Assembly (NCBI RefSeq): GCF_014638915.1
Contig: NZ_BMFQ01000003.1
Location: 124,001-188,000 of the forward strand
DNA from: Xanthomarina arctica
GTDB taxonomy: Bacteria; Bacteroidota; Bacteroidia; Flavobacteriales; Flavobacteriaceae
Reading direction: 5' to 3'
Length of the DNA stretch: 64,000 nucleotides
Part shown: positions 45,355 through 53,935 of the stretch, in pieces
How positions within the stretch are numbered: position 1 is the first letter of the stretch
Layout: the number at the start of each line of letters is the position of its first letter
The notes under the pieces: generated by a model
What the model saw: only the letters and a program-made list of their open reading frames with translations
Told to the model about the DNA's origin: nothing
Database searches by the model: none
Program-made: the position numbers and the translations under genes

Positions 45355-47188
45355 AAAATTCTTCGAAGACTTATCTTTAATAAAAAATGACCCTAATCAA
45401 AAAAAAGCATTTGATTCAAAAGGGAATACAGTTGTTATAGCTGGTCCTGGTAGTGGTAAAACAAGGGTATTGACTCTAAAAGCTGTAAAATTATGTAAAA
45501 CAGATATCGTTGCACCTTCAGGTTTAGCCTGCATTAGTTACAGTCGAGAAACTGTTAGAGAGTTAAAAAAAAGATTATCAGAATATAATTATAAACCTAA
45601 AAAAAGCGATTTTATCGGAACAATGCATGGTTTTAGTATAATTAACATCTTAGAACCTTTTGCCAAACTTTACCCTCAATATAACATTCCTATTCCTTTA
45701 AAAATAGCTTCCAAAGAAATAGAAGAAAAAATATTTATTAGTGTTTTATCAGAACTGAATATTACAGATAATTCATTAAATATTACAGACTTAAATAGAC
45801 AACGGTCGCTTTCTATAGCAGGTAACAGTAAAGTTCAATTAGAACTATTTGACCTTGAATCACAAGCAGAAGTTATCTATAATAGAAAATTAAATGAAGT
45901 TGGATGTGTAGATTTTATTAGTATAATAAATTTTGCAACTCAAATGATCACTGAACAAGAATATGTTAAAAACACATTAGAAGCTAAGTTTTCATGGTTA
46001 TTAATTGATGAATATCAAGACCTAGGAAAACCTTTACATGAAATGGTACTTGAATTACAAAGCCAAACTTCAATAAAGGTATTTGCTGTCGGTGATATGA
46101 ATCAATCAATTTATGGTTTTAGTGGTGCTTATCCTGATTTTTTGAATGAACTAAATGGTATTTCTAATTTTGAATCAATTACCCTTACTTCAAACTATAG
46201 AAGTAATCAAGGAATTATCAATGGTTCATTAGACTCTCTCCAATTACCTCCACCTCGATTAAATTACCTAGCTAAACAACGCCTCGGTGAGACTGCTGAT
46301 TTCAAATTCATTACATGCGAATCCGACATGGATGAACAGTATGAAGTTGTTGTTAATAAAATAATTCCAAAACTAATTGCTAAAGGAGTAACTCTAAATG
46401 AAATAGGAATTATTGTAGGTTCAGGAAGAGAAGTAGCAGGTATGGCCTATATTTTAAAAGAATATAGAATACCTTTTTATATTGCTAAATGGGGTTTTAC
46501 CAATTCAGATATAGTTCAATGGCTACAAGATTGTGCGCAATGGTGTGTGAATTCAAAAGAACAATCTTTTGATGTCATTTTTAGTTTTTGGAAAAGATTA
46601 CTTAGCATTCACAATGATTCTCTATTATTATCTGAGCAAATAATTGTGAGAAGTAAGCTATATGAAGTATTAAATGAAAGTAGATCCATAACCATACTGG
46701 GTGACTGGCTAACATACATATATGAAAAATTATTTTTAAATGAGATACTACTAGAATCGGAAAGCTACCCTGAAGAAATAAGCAATCTTGAATTATTACT
46801 TAAAGAAGCCACTTTAACCAATTTAAAAGGAGTAAAATTAACAAGGTTTGCAACTTTAGGCACACCTGATAATGAGATTACAGTTACTACTCGGCACAGT
46901 GCTAAAGGCTTAGAATTTGAAGTTGTTATATTATTAGGTTTAGAAGAAGGCCGATTCCCTTTTTATAATATCAAAGAAGGATCTAAAGAAATGGAAGAAG
47001 CCCATCGGTTATGTTATGTCTGCGTAAGTAGAGCTAAACGAGAATGCATTATGCTTAGAAGTAAAAAACACACTATTGCTACCAAACGCGGTACTTGGAC
47101 TAAAGATTATTCAGCATCTCGATTTTGGAATATATTGACTGAAAACTTTGGAAATACTTTAAATATTATTGACTCAAAGAATTATTAG
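45347..47188 (+). CDS. gajB: UvrD/PcrA-type SF1 helicase, GajB-like
   Basis: 613 residues. Walker A VIAGPGSGKTRVL (about 30-42), motif II LLIDEYQDLGKP (about 218-229), motif III VGDMNQSIYGFSGA (about 246-259), YRSN near 284, motif V TTRHSAKGLEFEVVIL (about 513-528) and motif VI LCYVCVSRAKR (about 560-570). These are complete SF1A helicase motifs. In Gabija, GajB joins the GajA nuclease and senses DNA ends or unwinding products. It overlaps the GajA-like gene by 8 bp and no other gene is in the unit. Confidence 0.85.
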   Translation: MNKKFFEDLSLIKNDPNQKKAFDSKGNTVVIAGPGSGKTRVLTLKAVKLCKTDIVAPSGLACISYSRETVRELKKRLSEYNYKPKKSDFIGTMHGFSIINILEPFAKLYPQYNIPIPLKIASKEIEEKIFISVLSELNITDNSLNITDLNRQRSLSIAGNSKVQLELFDLESQAEVIYNRKLNEVGCVDFISIINFATQMITEQEYVKNTLEAKFSWLLIDEYQDLGKPLHEMVLELQSQTSIKVFAVGDMNQSIYGFSGAYPDFLNELNGISNFESITLTSNYRSNQGIINGSLDSLQLPPPRLNYLAKQRLGETADFKFITCESDMDEQYEVVVNKIIPKLIAKGVTLNEIGIIVGSGREVAGMAYILKEYRIPFYIAKWGFTNSDIVQWLQDCAQWCVNSKEQSFDVIFSFWKRLLSIHNDSLLLSEQIIVRSKLYEVLNESRSITILGDWLTYIYEKLFLNEILLESESYPEEISNLELLLKEATLTNLKGVKLTRFATLGTPDNEITVTTRHSAKGLEFEVVILLGLEEGRFPFYNIKEGSKEMEEAHRLCYVCVSRAKRECIMLRSKKHTIATKRGTWTKDYSASRFWNILTENFGNTLNIIDSKNY

Positions 47189-47391
47189 AGCGCATAAAAA
47201 TGTATAAAAAACGTAAGGCGTTTATGCTAAACCGAAAGGTCTGTAATTATTAATTAAGTCTGCTAAATATAAAATTTAGCGTTTATAGAAAGAAAAGATA
47301 AAAGCAAAATATTTATATTTAGCAAAGTGATAAAACTAAACGATAGTGCTTATCTACTACCCTACGTTCCTTTTACTAAACGTTTGTACAG
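47189..47391. repeat. Cassette-like intergenic repeat R2
   Basis: Begins directly after the helicase stop with GCGCATAAAAATGTATAAAA and ends at ACGTTTGTACAG. It shares a ~35-bp core with R1 (AAGCAAAATATTTATATTTA then GC(T/A)AAGTG) and the same overall length of ~200 bp, so the Gabija-like pair lies between two related repeats. Confidence 0.6.
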
Positions 47392-47424
47392 AAGTGTGAT
47401 AAAAAACCTCATACAAGTCTTTAA

Positions 47425-47550
47425 ATGAAAAAAATAAGTAAAATAAATATAGATGATTTAAAAACACCTGTAACTTCAATTAATAAAGGTATGAAATTAT
47501 TAAGTATTGTACTTTTATACGTTTTTCTAATATCAGTCCTTCCTCAATAA
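47425..47550 (+). CDS. Possible 41-residue membrane peptide
   Basis: ATG at 47425, stop at 47548-47550, starting MKKISKINIDDLKTPVTSIN and ending in a hydrophobic segment (MKLLSIVLLYVFLISVLPQ). Its position, 34 bp after repeat R2, is the same as that of other unit genes relative to their repeat. It might be a small membrane toxin-like peptide, or a remnant of a longer gene. No homologue is recognised and the evidence is thin. Confidence 0.3.
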   Translation: MKKISKINIDDLKTPVTSINKGMKLLSIVLLYVFLISVLPQ

Positions 47551-47696
47551 GAAAATCGAAGATTCAACATAGCTAATCTCATCATCCAGTTTAAAAAACA
47601 TAATCAATCAATTTGTAGCTCATTAAGTCCAACTATTAAATTTAGGAAGGCAGGTAATATCAATTCAGTAAAAATTAAAATGACTTAATAACGCAA

Positions 47697-47822
47697 TACA
47701 GACCTACTCATAAACATTTCAAAAAAGATAAAAAAGGAATCCAATATTTATTCGAAAACTATCTAAGCATACACGACATGTGTTTAGATATTTTACGAGT
47801 TATAAATAAGATTCCTAAATAA
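47697..47822 (+). pseudogene. Decayed 3' end of a copy of the 38040-39029 gene
   Basis: The frame reads YRPTHKHFKKDKKGIQYLFE and goes on to NYLSIHDMCLDIL before a stop. The gene at 38040 ends YKPTPDHFTNAKKGIEYSLE then SYLRTHGMYLDIL at the same spacing. The upstream part of the copy is missing. It is followed, as in the intact locus, by the reverse small ORF and the repeat unit. Confidence 0.8.
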
Positions 47823-47827
47823 ACAAA

Positions 47828-47998
47828 TTAAAGATTCTTATTCTTTTTAGTATCTCCATAGTTCGTTGTTAGCATCTCCAAAGCAACTGGTATACAATCC
47901 ATCAGTTTCAAGAAATGGTCAAGACCTTATCCACCAAAATAAGGTTTCTCCAAAAACTCATCTACTTTTCTTACTCTACAGTATTGCTTATTCTCCAT
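47828..47998 (-). pseudogene. MENKQYCRVRKV-family small ORF, copy B, with an in-frame stop
   Basis: Begins MENKQYCRVRKVDEFLEKPY, then an in-frame TAA at 47927-47929 (codon 24). After it the same frame continues GLDHFLKLMDCIPVALEML, which aligns with LENFIKLMDCIPALLNL of copy C. A single nonsense codon thus breaks an otherwise conserved 56-residue frame. Confidence 0.65.
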
Positions 47999-48193
47999 TT
48001 TACTTATATTTATTTATTACTCCTTCTTTATGGTTAACCGTAAAATTATAATTTAAAATTCCACTAAATCTAAAAATATAGATATTTGCTTAAAATACGT
48101 ATTACTACTTATAAGCGGTTTCATTTATAGCTTATATATTAGTAATCTAAAATTAATAACAAGTAGGTATGGACAATCGTCTATATCTACTTG
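47930..48193. repeat. Repeat unit copy B with terminal inverted repeat
   Basis: Same ~230-bp unit as at 39128-39360 and 60515-60764. It ends in an inverted repeat (48160-48193) whose arms read CAAGTAGGTATGGAC and, on the other side, GTCTATATCTACTTG. Copy C ends in the same kind of palindrome; copy A is cut short at that point. Confidence 0.8.
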
Positions 48194-48217
48194 TTGTACA
48201 ACATTTGAAGAAAATTA

Positions 48218-49084
48218 ATGAATAAACCCATAAACCATCATTTTGTATCACAAGTACACATTAAAAAATTCTTTAATTATAAAGAAAGTAGAATATATGT
48301 TTACGATAAAATCATGGATAATTTTTATTATAAAAAAACAACCAAATCGTTATTTAGTGAGAAAAATTTAAATACAAAAATAGACAAAGGGTTAAAGGAC
48401 TTTGAATCATTAGAAAATGATTTGAATCAGTATTTTGAAAAGGATTTCTCAACTCATTATATAACTATAAAAAAATTTATTAAAAGCCCCAATTACTCTA
48501 AAGCAGTAAACAACTCACTAATGTATTTTGCTAAATATGGAGCAATTGGAGAAATAAGAAATCCAAGACATAAACAGTCAGTAGAAGATACTATATTTAA
48601 AGCATTTACAGAATTGTCCAAAAATGGAACTGAAGAATTAAAAAAAGAGATTCTTGAAGTGTTTTCTTATAAAAAAGAAATTAAATATATAAACTCGGTT
48701 CAGTACTCAAAATTTGCTGATAAAATTATTAACCTAATGGGAGATATAATTTTTAGAATAGAAATTCCGCTTGAAAAAGAAGATTATTTTCTTTTACCTG
48801 ATTTTTGTTCTGCTAATGTCCGAGAAAAGATAAATACATATTTTAATCCAGATATTAAGGAGATCGCATACATTGGCCTCCCCTTGAGTAGTAAAATCTA
48901 CATTCATTTTTATTATTCGAAAATTAAAAACATAAAGTTAAAATCAAATATTGTATTAATCGACAGTGCAAAAGTATTTGAGTTAAACAAAAATAATTTT
49001 AATTATTGCGAAAGTAAAGTTGCATGTCAAAGTGATTATTATTTGAATAAATTTATAAAAAACGTTGTACAGCACTGTATATAA
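48218..49084 (+). CDS. DUF4238-type protein
   Basis: 288 residues. The start NKPINHHFVSQVHIKKFFNY has the (H)HFVPQxYLKxF pattern of DUF4238 proteins, followed by VYDKIMDNFYYKKTTKSLFSEKNL and a conserved-looking FAKYGAIGEIRNPRH. Soluble, no signal peptide. DUF4238 proteins are single-gene accessory loci of unknown function, often found in defence islands. The gene begins 24 bp after the end of repeat unit B, and its stop lies inside cassette-like repeat R3. Confidence 0.75.
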   Translation: MNKPINHHFVSQVHIKKFFNYKESRIYVYDKIMDNFYYKKTTKSLFSEKNLNTKIDKGLKDFESLENDLNQYFEKDFSTHYITIKKFIKSPNYSKAVNNSLMYFAKYGAIGEIRNPRHKQSVEDTIFKAFTELSKNGTEELKKEILEVFSYKKEIKYINSVQYSKFADKIINLMGDIIFRIEIPLEKEDYFLLPDFCSANVREKINTYFNPDIKEIAYIGLPLSSKIYIHFYYSKIKNIKLKSNIVLIDSAKVFELNKNNFNYCESKVACQSDYYLNKFIKNVVQHCI

Positions 49085-49151
49085 AAAATGCGTAGTTTAG
49101 TGTTAAACCAAAGGAAAGTGCGTACTCACTTTCATATAAAAAACCGTTAGG
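49063..49151. repeat. Cassette-like intergenic repeat R3
   Basis: Starts ACGTTGTACAGCAC, overlapping the last codons of the DUF4238 gene, and ends CCGTTAGGT, which fits the attC-type GTTRRRY core. Inside are short palindromes (TTTAGTGTTAAACC and GTGCGTACTCAC). The next gene, a Crp/Fnr regulator, follows by 16 bp. Confidence 0.55.
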
Positions 49152-49167
49152 TAAAGCTAAGAAAAAC

Positions 49168-49752
49168 ATGAATAATAAACCCTTATTAGACTATATCAAC
49201 AAGTATGTCAACCTAACAATAGAAGAAGAAACATTACTACTTTCAAAAATTGTTAATAGAAATTATCTAAAAAACCAATATATAGTTCAACAAGGAGAAA
49301 TCTGTAAAAGTGCCAATTTCATCATTTCTGGATGTACTAAAACATTTCATATGGATTTAGAAGGTCAAGAACATATAGTAATGTTTTCTATTGAAGATTG
49401 GTGGACATCAGATTTAGGTAGTTTTATTACTCAAACTCCCGCTGACTTTAATGTACAATGTATAGAAAACACACAACTAATTCAATTTACCTTCGATAAT
49501 CTAGAAGCCTTATATAAAGAAATCCCAAAACTAGAACGCCTTTTCAGAAAGATTGTAGAACGTGCTTTTGTGGCTTCACAAAAAAGAATTATAAGAAATT
49601 TTAGTCTTACGGCAAAAGAAAGATACCAAATTTTCAAGAATACATACCCAAAAATAGAGCAACGAGTACCACAATATATGATTGCTTCATATTTAGGTGT
49701 CACTAAAGAGTTTTTAAGCAAAATTAAAAGCCAAATTACACAGAATCAATAG
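49168..49752 (+). CDS. Crp/Fnr-family transcriptional regulator
   Basis: 194 residues. A cyclic-nucleotide-binding-type beta-roll (about 15-115) includes GEICKSANFIISGCTKTFHM and VMFSIEDWWTSD. The C-terminal region has a helix-turn-helix, MIASYLGVTKEFLSKIKSQI (about 171-190). The sensing pocket lacks the Cys set of Fnr and the cAMP-binding Arg/Ser pattern is not clear, as is usual in Bacteroidota Crp-like proteins. It lies before an NTF2-like gene and yceI on the same strand, and may control them. Confidence 0.9.
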   Translation: MNNKPLLDYINKYVNLTIEEETLLLSKIVNRNYLKNQYIVQQGEICKSANFIISGCTKTFHMDLEGQEHIVMFSIEDWWTSDLGSFITQTPADFNVQCIENTQLIQFTFDNLEALYKEIPKLERLFRKIVERAFVASQKRIIRNFSLTAKERYQIFKNTYPKIEQRVPQYMIASYLGVTKEFLSKIKSQITQNQ

Positions 49753-49846
49753 ATGTTAATCTAGTTTAACATCATTTAATAATCTACTTCATTTTCCACA
49801 GTTACTTTGTTTTGGATATTTGTACCATAATATTTAAAACAAAAAA

Positions 49847-50200
49847 ATGAATACATTATTTGAAAAAATTAGTATAATCAACGACATGATTCTTGAAGGA
49901 AAAGCTTTAGAAGCTTTTGACCAATTCTATCATGACGATGTTGTAATGCAAGAAAACGATAACCCTATTGTTGAAGGGAAAATTGCGAATAGAAAACGTG
50001 AAGAAGATTTCTTTGGAGCAATAACAGAATTTAGAGGTGCTCAACCTTTAAAAGTAACTATTGGTGAAAGCACAACAATGGTAGAATGGCATTTTGATTA
50101 CACTCATAAAGATTGGGGAGTAAAAAACTACACACAAGTTGCAGTTCAAGACTGGAAAGAGGGAAAAATAATTAAAGAAAAATTTTATTACGGAGCGTAA
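49847..50200 (+). CDS. SnoaL/NTF2-like protein
   Basis: 117 residues. MNTLFEKISIINDMILEGKALEAFDQFYHDDVVMQENDNPIVEGK is the typical opening of a SnoaL-like NTF2-fold protein, a cone-shaped pocket used for small-molecule binding or isomerisation. The substrate is unknown. It lies 94 bp after the Crp/Fnr gene and 32 bp before yceI. Another NTF2-like domain is fused to the quinone reductase at 56884-57828. Confidence 0.8.
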   Translation: MNTLFEKISIINDMILEGKALEAFDQFYHDDVVMQENDNPIVEGKIANRKREEDFFGAITEFRGAQPLKVTIGESTTMVEWHFDYTHKDWGVKNYTQVAVQDWKEGKIIKEKFYYGA

Positions 50201-50232
50201 TTTAAAATATTGACAACTTAAAAATAATAAAA

Positions 50233-50811
50233 ATGAAACATTCAATAAAAAAAATATCAACTCTTGTCATTATTGCTTTTATGACATTTTCTTTTACATC
50301 AATAGCACAAAACAAAGAACAAATTAAAACCGAAAATAGTAATGTAATCTGGAAAGGTTATAAAGTCACAGGTTCTCACCAAGGAACAATTGACATTAAA
50401 TCTGGGTATTTAGACTTTAAAGATGGGAACTTAGTTGGTGGAGAATTCACAATCGATATGTCCTCTATTTCCAATACAGATTTGGAAGGTGAATATAAAG
50501 GAAAATTAGAAGGTCATTTAAAATCTGATGATTTCTTTGGAGTTGAAAAGTTTCCAACAGCATCATTAGTTTTTACTAAAGTAACATCTACAGGTAAAAA
50601 CTCATATGAAGTAACAGGAAAAATAACGATTAAAGCCAAAACAGAAACTATCAAATTTAATCTTTCAGTTTATGGCAATAAAGCCAGTGCTTCATTAAAA
50701 ATAGACAGATCAAAATTTGATGTGAGATATGGTTCTACAAGTTTCTTTGATGACCTAAAAGACAAGGCTATTTATGATGATTTTGACTTAGTTGTAGATT
50801 TAGAATTTTAG
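50233..50811 (+). CDS. YceI-family exported lipid-binding-type protein
   Basis: 192 residues with signal peptide (MKHSIKKISTLVIIAFMTFSFTSIA). The mature part is the YceI lipocalin-like barrel: NVIWKGYKVTGSHQGTIDIK, GGEFTIDMSSI, GHLKSDDFFGVEKFPTASLVF and KIDRSKFDVRYGSTSFFDDLKD. YceI proteins bind isoprenoid-type lipids in the periplasm. It probably shares a transcript with the NTF2-like gene 32 bp upstream. Confidence 0.93.
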   Translation: MKHSIKKISTLVIIAFMTFSFTSIAQNKEQIKTENSNVIWKGYKVTGSHQGTIDIKSGYLDFKDGNLVGGEFTIDMSSISNTDLEGEYKGKLEGHLKSDDFFGVEKFPTASLVFTKVTSTGKNSYEVTGKITIKAKTETIKFNLSVYGNKASASLKIDRSKFDVRYGSTSFFDDLKDKAIYDDFDLVVDLEF

Positions 50812-51503
50812 TGAAATCCCTATATTACCATAAAGACTCAATAAATTGTGGTTTAGAAAGCCAATGCCTAACTAAAGAAGTATTTAGAAAATAGCAGGAT
50901 TAGCGTAAGCCATTTGGTTTGCGCTTTTTTGTTATCTTTTGTTTTAGGAAATGCATAGTAATTTAATCTGTAGCCATATTTCATAACAAGGCAAGTAAAA
51001 AAACTAACTCCGAATTTAATAACTGAAAGCTAAAAATCAACATTTCATGGTTTTAATTATGAATACATGATTGAACTTTATAAAAATAATATTGCCAAAA
51101 TAACTTATCTGCTGGTTTCAGAAATTTTAGGCGAACTTGCAAAAGAAAACAAACAAGAAATAACCTACAAATCAGGCAATTAATTTCGTTAAAATAATGT
51201 TCTTTCGCATTGCCTATGCAAAAATAGATTTTTAGTATTAATTAAAAATCTTTAATTTTCAAATTTACTTTTTCTGACTACAAACCTTTTCTCTATGCTA
51301 AAAATCTATAAAGAAACACCTGAAAAAAGGTGAAATGTATTAGAGCATCAGCAGAATTATTTATAAAAGGTAGGAATAAAATAGAAAATGTAACATCAAT
51401 CCCTTAAAGAAAATAATCTGAAATCGGAACCTATCATTCAAGTTATCGATTAGCCCACTAGTTTTTATCTCAGAACAAATAATATAAATTATATTTCTTC
51501 CAT
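50812..51503. other. Long non-coding stretch with a possible gene remnant
   Basis: No solid gene. A 38-codon frame at 51067-51183 (MIELYKNNIAKITYLLVSEI start) may be the relic of a larger gene. TGTAGCCATATTTCATAA near 50970 recalls text near 16016 and could belong to a dispersed intergenic repeat. The region lies between yceI and the terminator of the T9SS protein. Confidence 0.4.
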
Positions 51504-51540
51504 GAAAAAACCCCCAAATAGTAATTAACTTCTTGGGGGC
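51504..51540 (-). terminator. Intrinsic terminator of the T9SS-secreted protein gene
   Basis: On the minus strand GCCCCCAA pairs with TTTGGGGG (51511-51540), followed by TTTTTT. It lies 30 bp after the stop of the gene at 51570-53822. Confidence 0.85.
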
Positions 51541-51569
51541 AATAAAAAAAGTTTTGCTCTTGTATAAAA

Positions 51570-53822
51570 TTATTTCTTTAGAATTTTATACATTCCTTTT
51601 CTGCCATTAATTGTAACCTGGACCATATAGGCACCCGCAGAAAGTGTAGAAAGGTCTATTTGACCATGTGTTGCATTTATTGAGTTTTCAATTAATTTTT
51701 GTCCCAAAAGATTATATACATCCACATTTTCAATATTTTGGAATGATTTAAGATTCAAAATATCTGTTGCGGGATTCGGATATAGCGTAAATCCCTCAAA
51801 TACATCTTCATTAATGCCCAAAGTATAATCAGCCTCAATAATGACATCCGAGACAGCTAAAGAATTTGATACAAAAATGTAATATGCTTGACCTGCAACT
51901 ACTGGAATAGAAGCTGTTGAACGTTCGGAACACGCGTAGTTGGAAGGGTCCGCCGCATAAAGGTCTGTTTCAATTGAATTTTCATTAGGAGCAGTATAAA
52001 AGATCACCCACCTTGATCCTAAAGGATTAGCAATCGTGGCTGTAACAACCCCATCATAAGCCGCTACAAAATTATACCAGACTGCTATTCTATTAATAGG
52101 ACAGCCACCGGGAAGGGCATTCTCCAACGTTGCACTAGGAAGTTCTACAGCTGGATCTGTGTATGGAAAACCAATTTCATCTACATCGATAGAATTTACA
52201 ATCATATCATTTGCAGGCGGGTCCTGTACAAGTATACAATCTGCAGTTAAGGTATATGCCCCTGCATCAGTAGCTTTAAATCCCTCAACAGCAATATAAT
52301 ATGTAGTTAGGCCATCTGATGTAAAAGTAACCCTAGACCGAACTCCGCAGCTATTAGTATTTTGAGCCACAATATTTCCATCGCATGCATCATACACAAT
52401 CAATCTTGTATCAAAGTCATAACTAGAATCACAGAGTGCAATTGTCACAAATTCAAGCTGTCCGTTTCCGGTATATGTATACCATGAATCTTGAGACCCA
52501 TAAACTTGTCCTCCTTGATTTGTATTGTCTATTGTAGTTCCATTTATAACTTCACCACAAGAAATGGGCGTAGCAGTAGAACAAAAGTCATTCCCGTAAT
52601 CCGGTTGAATACAAAAATTTATTTCAAATTGTAATACTTGACCAGTATTATTTGTCACATTATCACATACTTTTAAATTCCAGTCTCCAGTAATGTTCTG
52701 TCCTGTTAGCTGAGTTTCGAAATCGCCACCCATTGGTTGATAGGGTCCACTACCAAAAGGAGCTGTTGCGGTTAGAATATCCACACCTCCATCTTGAAAA
52801 GTAGTTCCATTAAATCCGTTAGCAACGTTTCCACCAACGCCCTCCACCAAAAGAATTTCAGTTCCGTCTGGAGACACTAAATAGAGTGCCAAATCACTCG
52901 TTATGGAATGAGTCATTTCTATAAAAACACTCTCAATTATCGCATCGGTTCCAATAGCTGCTACATCAGTTACACTTATAGGAATGAGATTAGGAGCATT
53001 GGTACAATCCAATGTTAAAGTTTCCGAACCATCAATATCAAACGGAAGCCCTGATGCTGTATAAGGAGTATTTACGCAGTCCCCTGTTGGGGTACAATCA
53101 CCATCAAAAGTATAAACAAGATCACTTTCTAATTGAGTAAACCAAAATATACCTTGATCATAGGAAACCGCCCAGGGCATCCCAGCTCTATTTTCTGTGG
53201 TAGCTTCAATATAAGCATCACCTGAAGAAGCTGTAGCAAGAATACCTACCCAATACGTTGTAGTAATACCTGGTTTGCCCACTAACAATACTGGATTTAA
53301 ATCAAAAACAACTTGTATTACATCAAAACCTTCTACAATTCCTGTAAACGTTTGCGAAACAGGATTTACAGCAAGCTGGTTGCTTATTATTACACTGTCA
53401 GTCGGAACTCCTATACCATTACCGAATATAATTATATCTGCAGAAGTAATATTTTGATTAGGATCTACTAAAAAGTTAAAAGTTATAGTATTCAAAGTAA
53501 AATCAATATTAGCTGGAACTGTAATATCCGTCGCCGCTAACTGCCAAGGAGCTGATACTAGAAAACCTAATTCAAAAAAGTCTGAAGGATTTTCCTCACT
53601 ACAATTATCTCTTAAGTTACCTGTATAACTTTGGTTTGTTAATAAATTTGCTTTACTAGGTATTAAACTATTGGCAATTGAAACAGGATTTGTTTGTTGG
53701 CTAGGTGAAACTAATGAATGTGTTTGGATAGAAATAGGCAAGTTTGAACTTAATTTTGAGTCTTCTTGACTATATCCAATAGCACATAATAAGTAAATAA
53801 TTAAAATGGAAAAATTTTTCAT
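51570..53822 (-). CDS. Secreted protein with P-domain and type IX secretion C-terminal sorting domain
   Basis: 750 residues. Signal peptide at 1-18 (MKNFSILIIYLLCAIGYS). The central region carries a proprotein-convertase P-domain-like fold: ESVFIEMTHSITSDLALYLV, LVSPDGTEILLVEG and ITGDWNLKVCDNVTNNTGQV (about 285-405). One or two beta-sandwich modules follow (DSWYTYTGNGQLEFVTIALC, AAYDGVVTATI). The C-terminus (FTLYPNPATDILNLKSF through AGAYMVQVTINGRKGMYKIL) is a type A T9SS sorting domain, so the protein is exported across the outer membrane. No catalytic domain is recognised; it may be an adhesin or carrier. Confidence 0.85.
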   Translation of the reverse strand: MKNFSILIIYLLCAIGYSQEDSKLSSNLPISIQTHSLVSPSQQTNPVSIANSLIPSKANLLTNQSYTGNLRDNCSEENPSDFFELGFLVSAPWQLAATDITVPANIDFTLNTITFNFLVDPNQNITSADIIIFGNGIGVPTDSVIISNQLAVNPVSQTFTGIVEGFDVIQVVFDLNPVLLVGKPGITTTYWVGILATASSGDAYIEATTENRAGMPWAVSYDQGIFWFTQLESDLVYTFDGDCTPTGDCVNTPYTASGLPFDIDGSETLTLDCTNAPNLIPISVTDVAAIGTDAIIESVFIEMTHSITSDLALYLVSPDGTEILLVEGVGGNVANGFNGTTFQDGGVDILTATAPFGSGPYQPMGGDFETQLTGQNITGDWNLKVCDNVTNNTGQVLQFEINFCIQPDYGNDFCSTATPISCGEVINGTTIDNTNQGGQVYGSQDSWYTYTGNGQLEFVTIALCDSSYDFDTRLIVYDACDGNIVAQNTNSCGVRSRVTFTSDGLTTYYIAVEGFKATDAGAYTLTADCILVQDPPANDMIVNSIDVDEIGFPYTDPAVELPSATLENALPGGCPINRIAVWYNFVAAYDGVVTATIANPLGSRWVIFYTAPNENSIETDLYAADPSNYACSERSTASIPVVAGQAYYIFVSNSLAVSDVIIEADYTLGINEDVFEGFTLYPNPATDILNLKSFQNIENVDVYNLLGQKLIENSINATHGQIDLSTLSAGAYMVQVTINGRKGMYKILKK

Positions 53823-53935
53823 ATAGATTAATATTTTTGGATTGTTACATTTCCAATATTAAATAGAATGAGTAATAAAACAACATTTTAAAATATAAAT
53901 AGAGTGACACTAACAATAAAAAGCATGACATTTTC

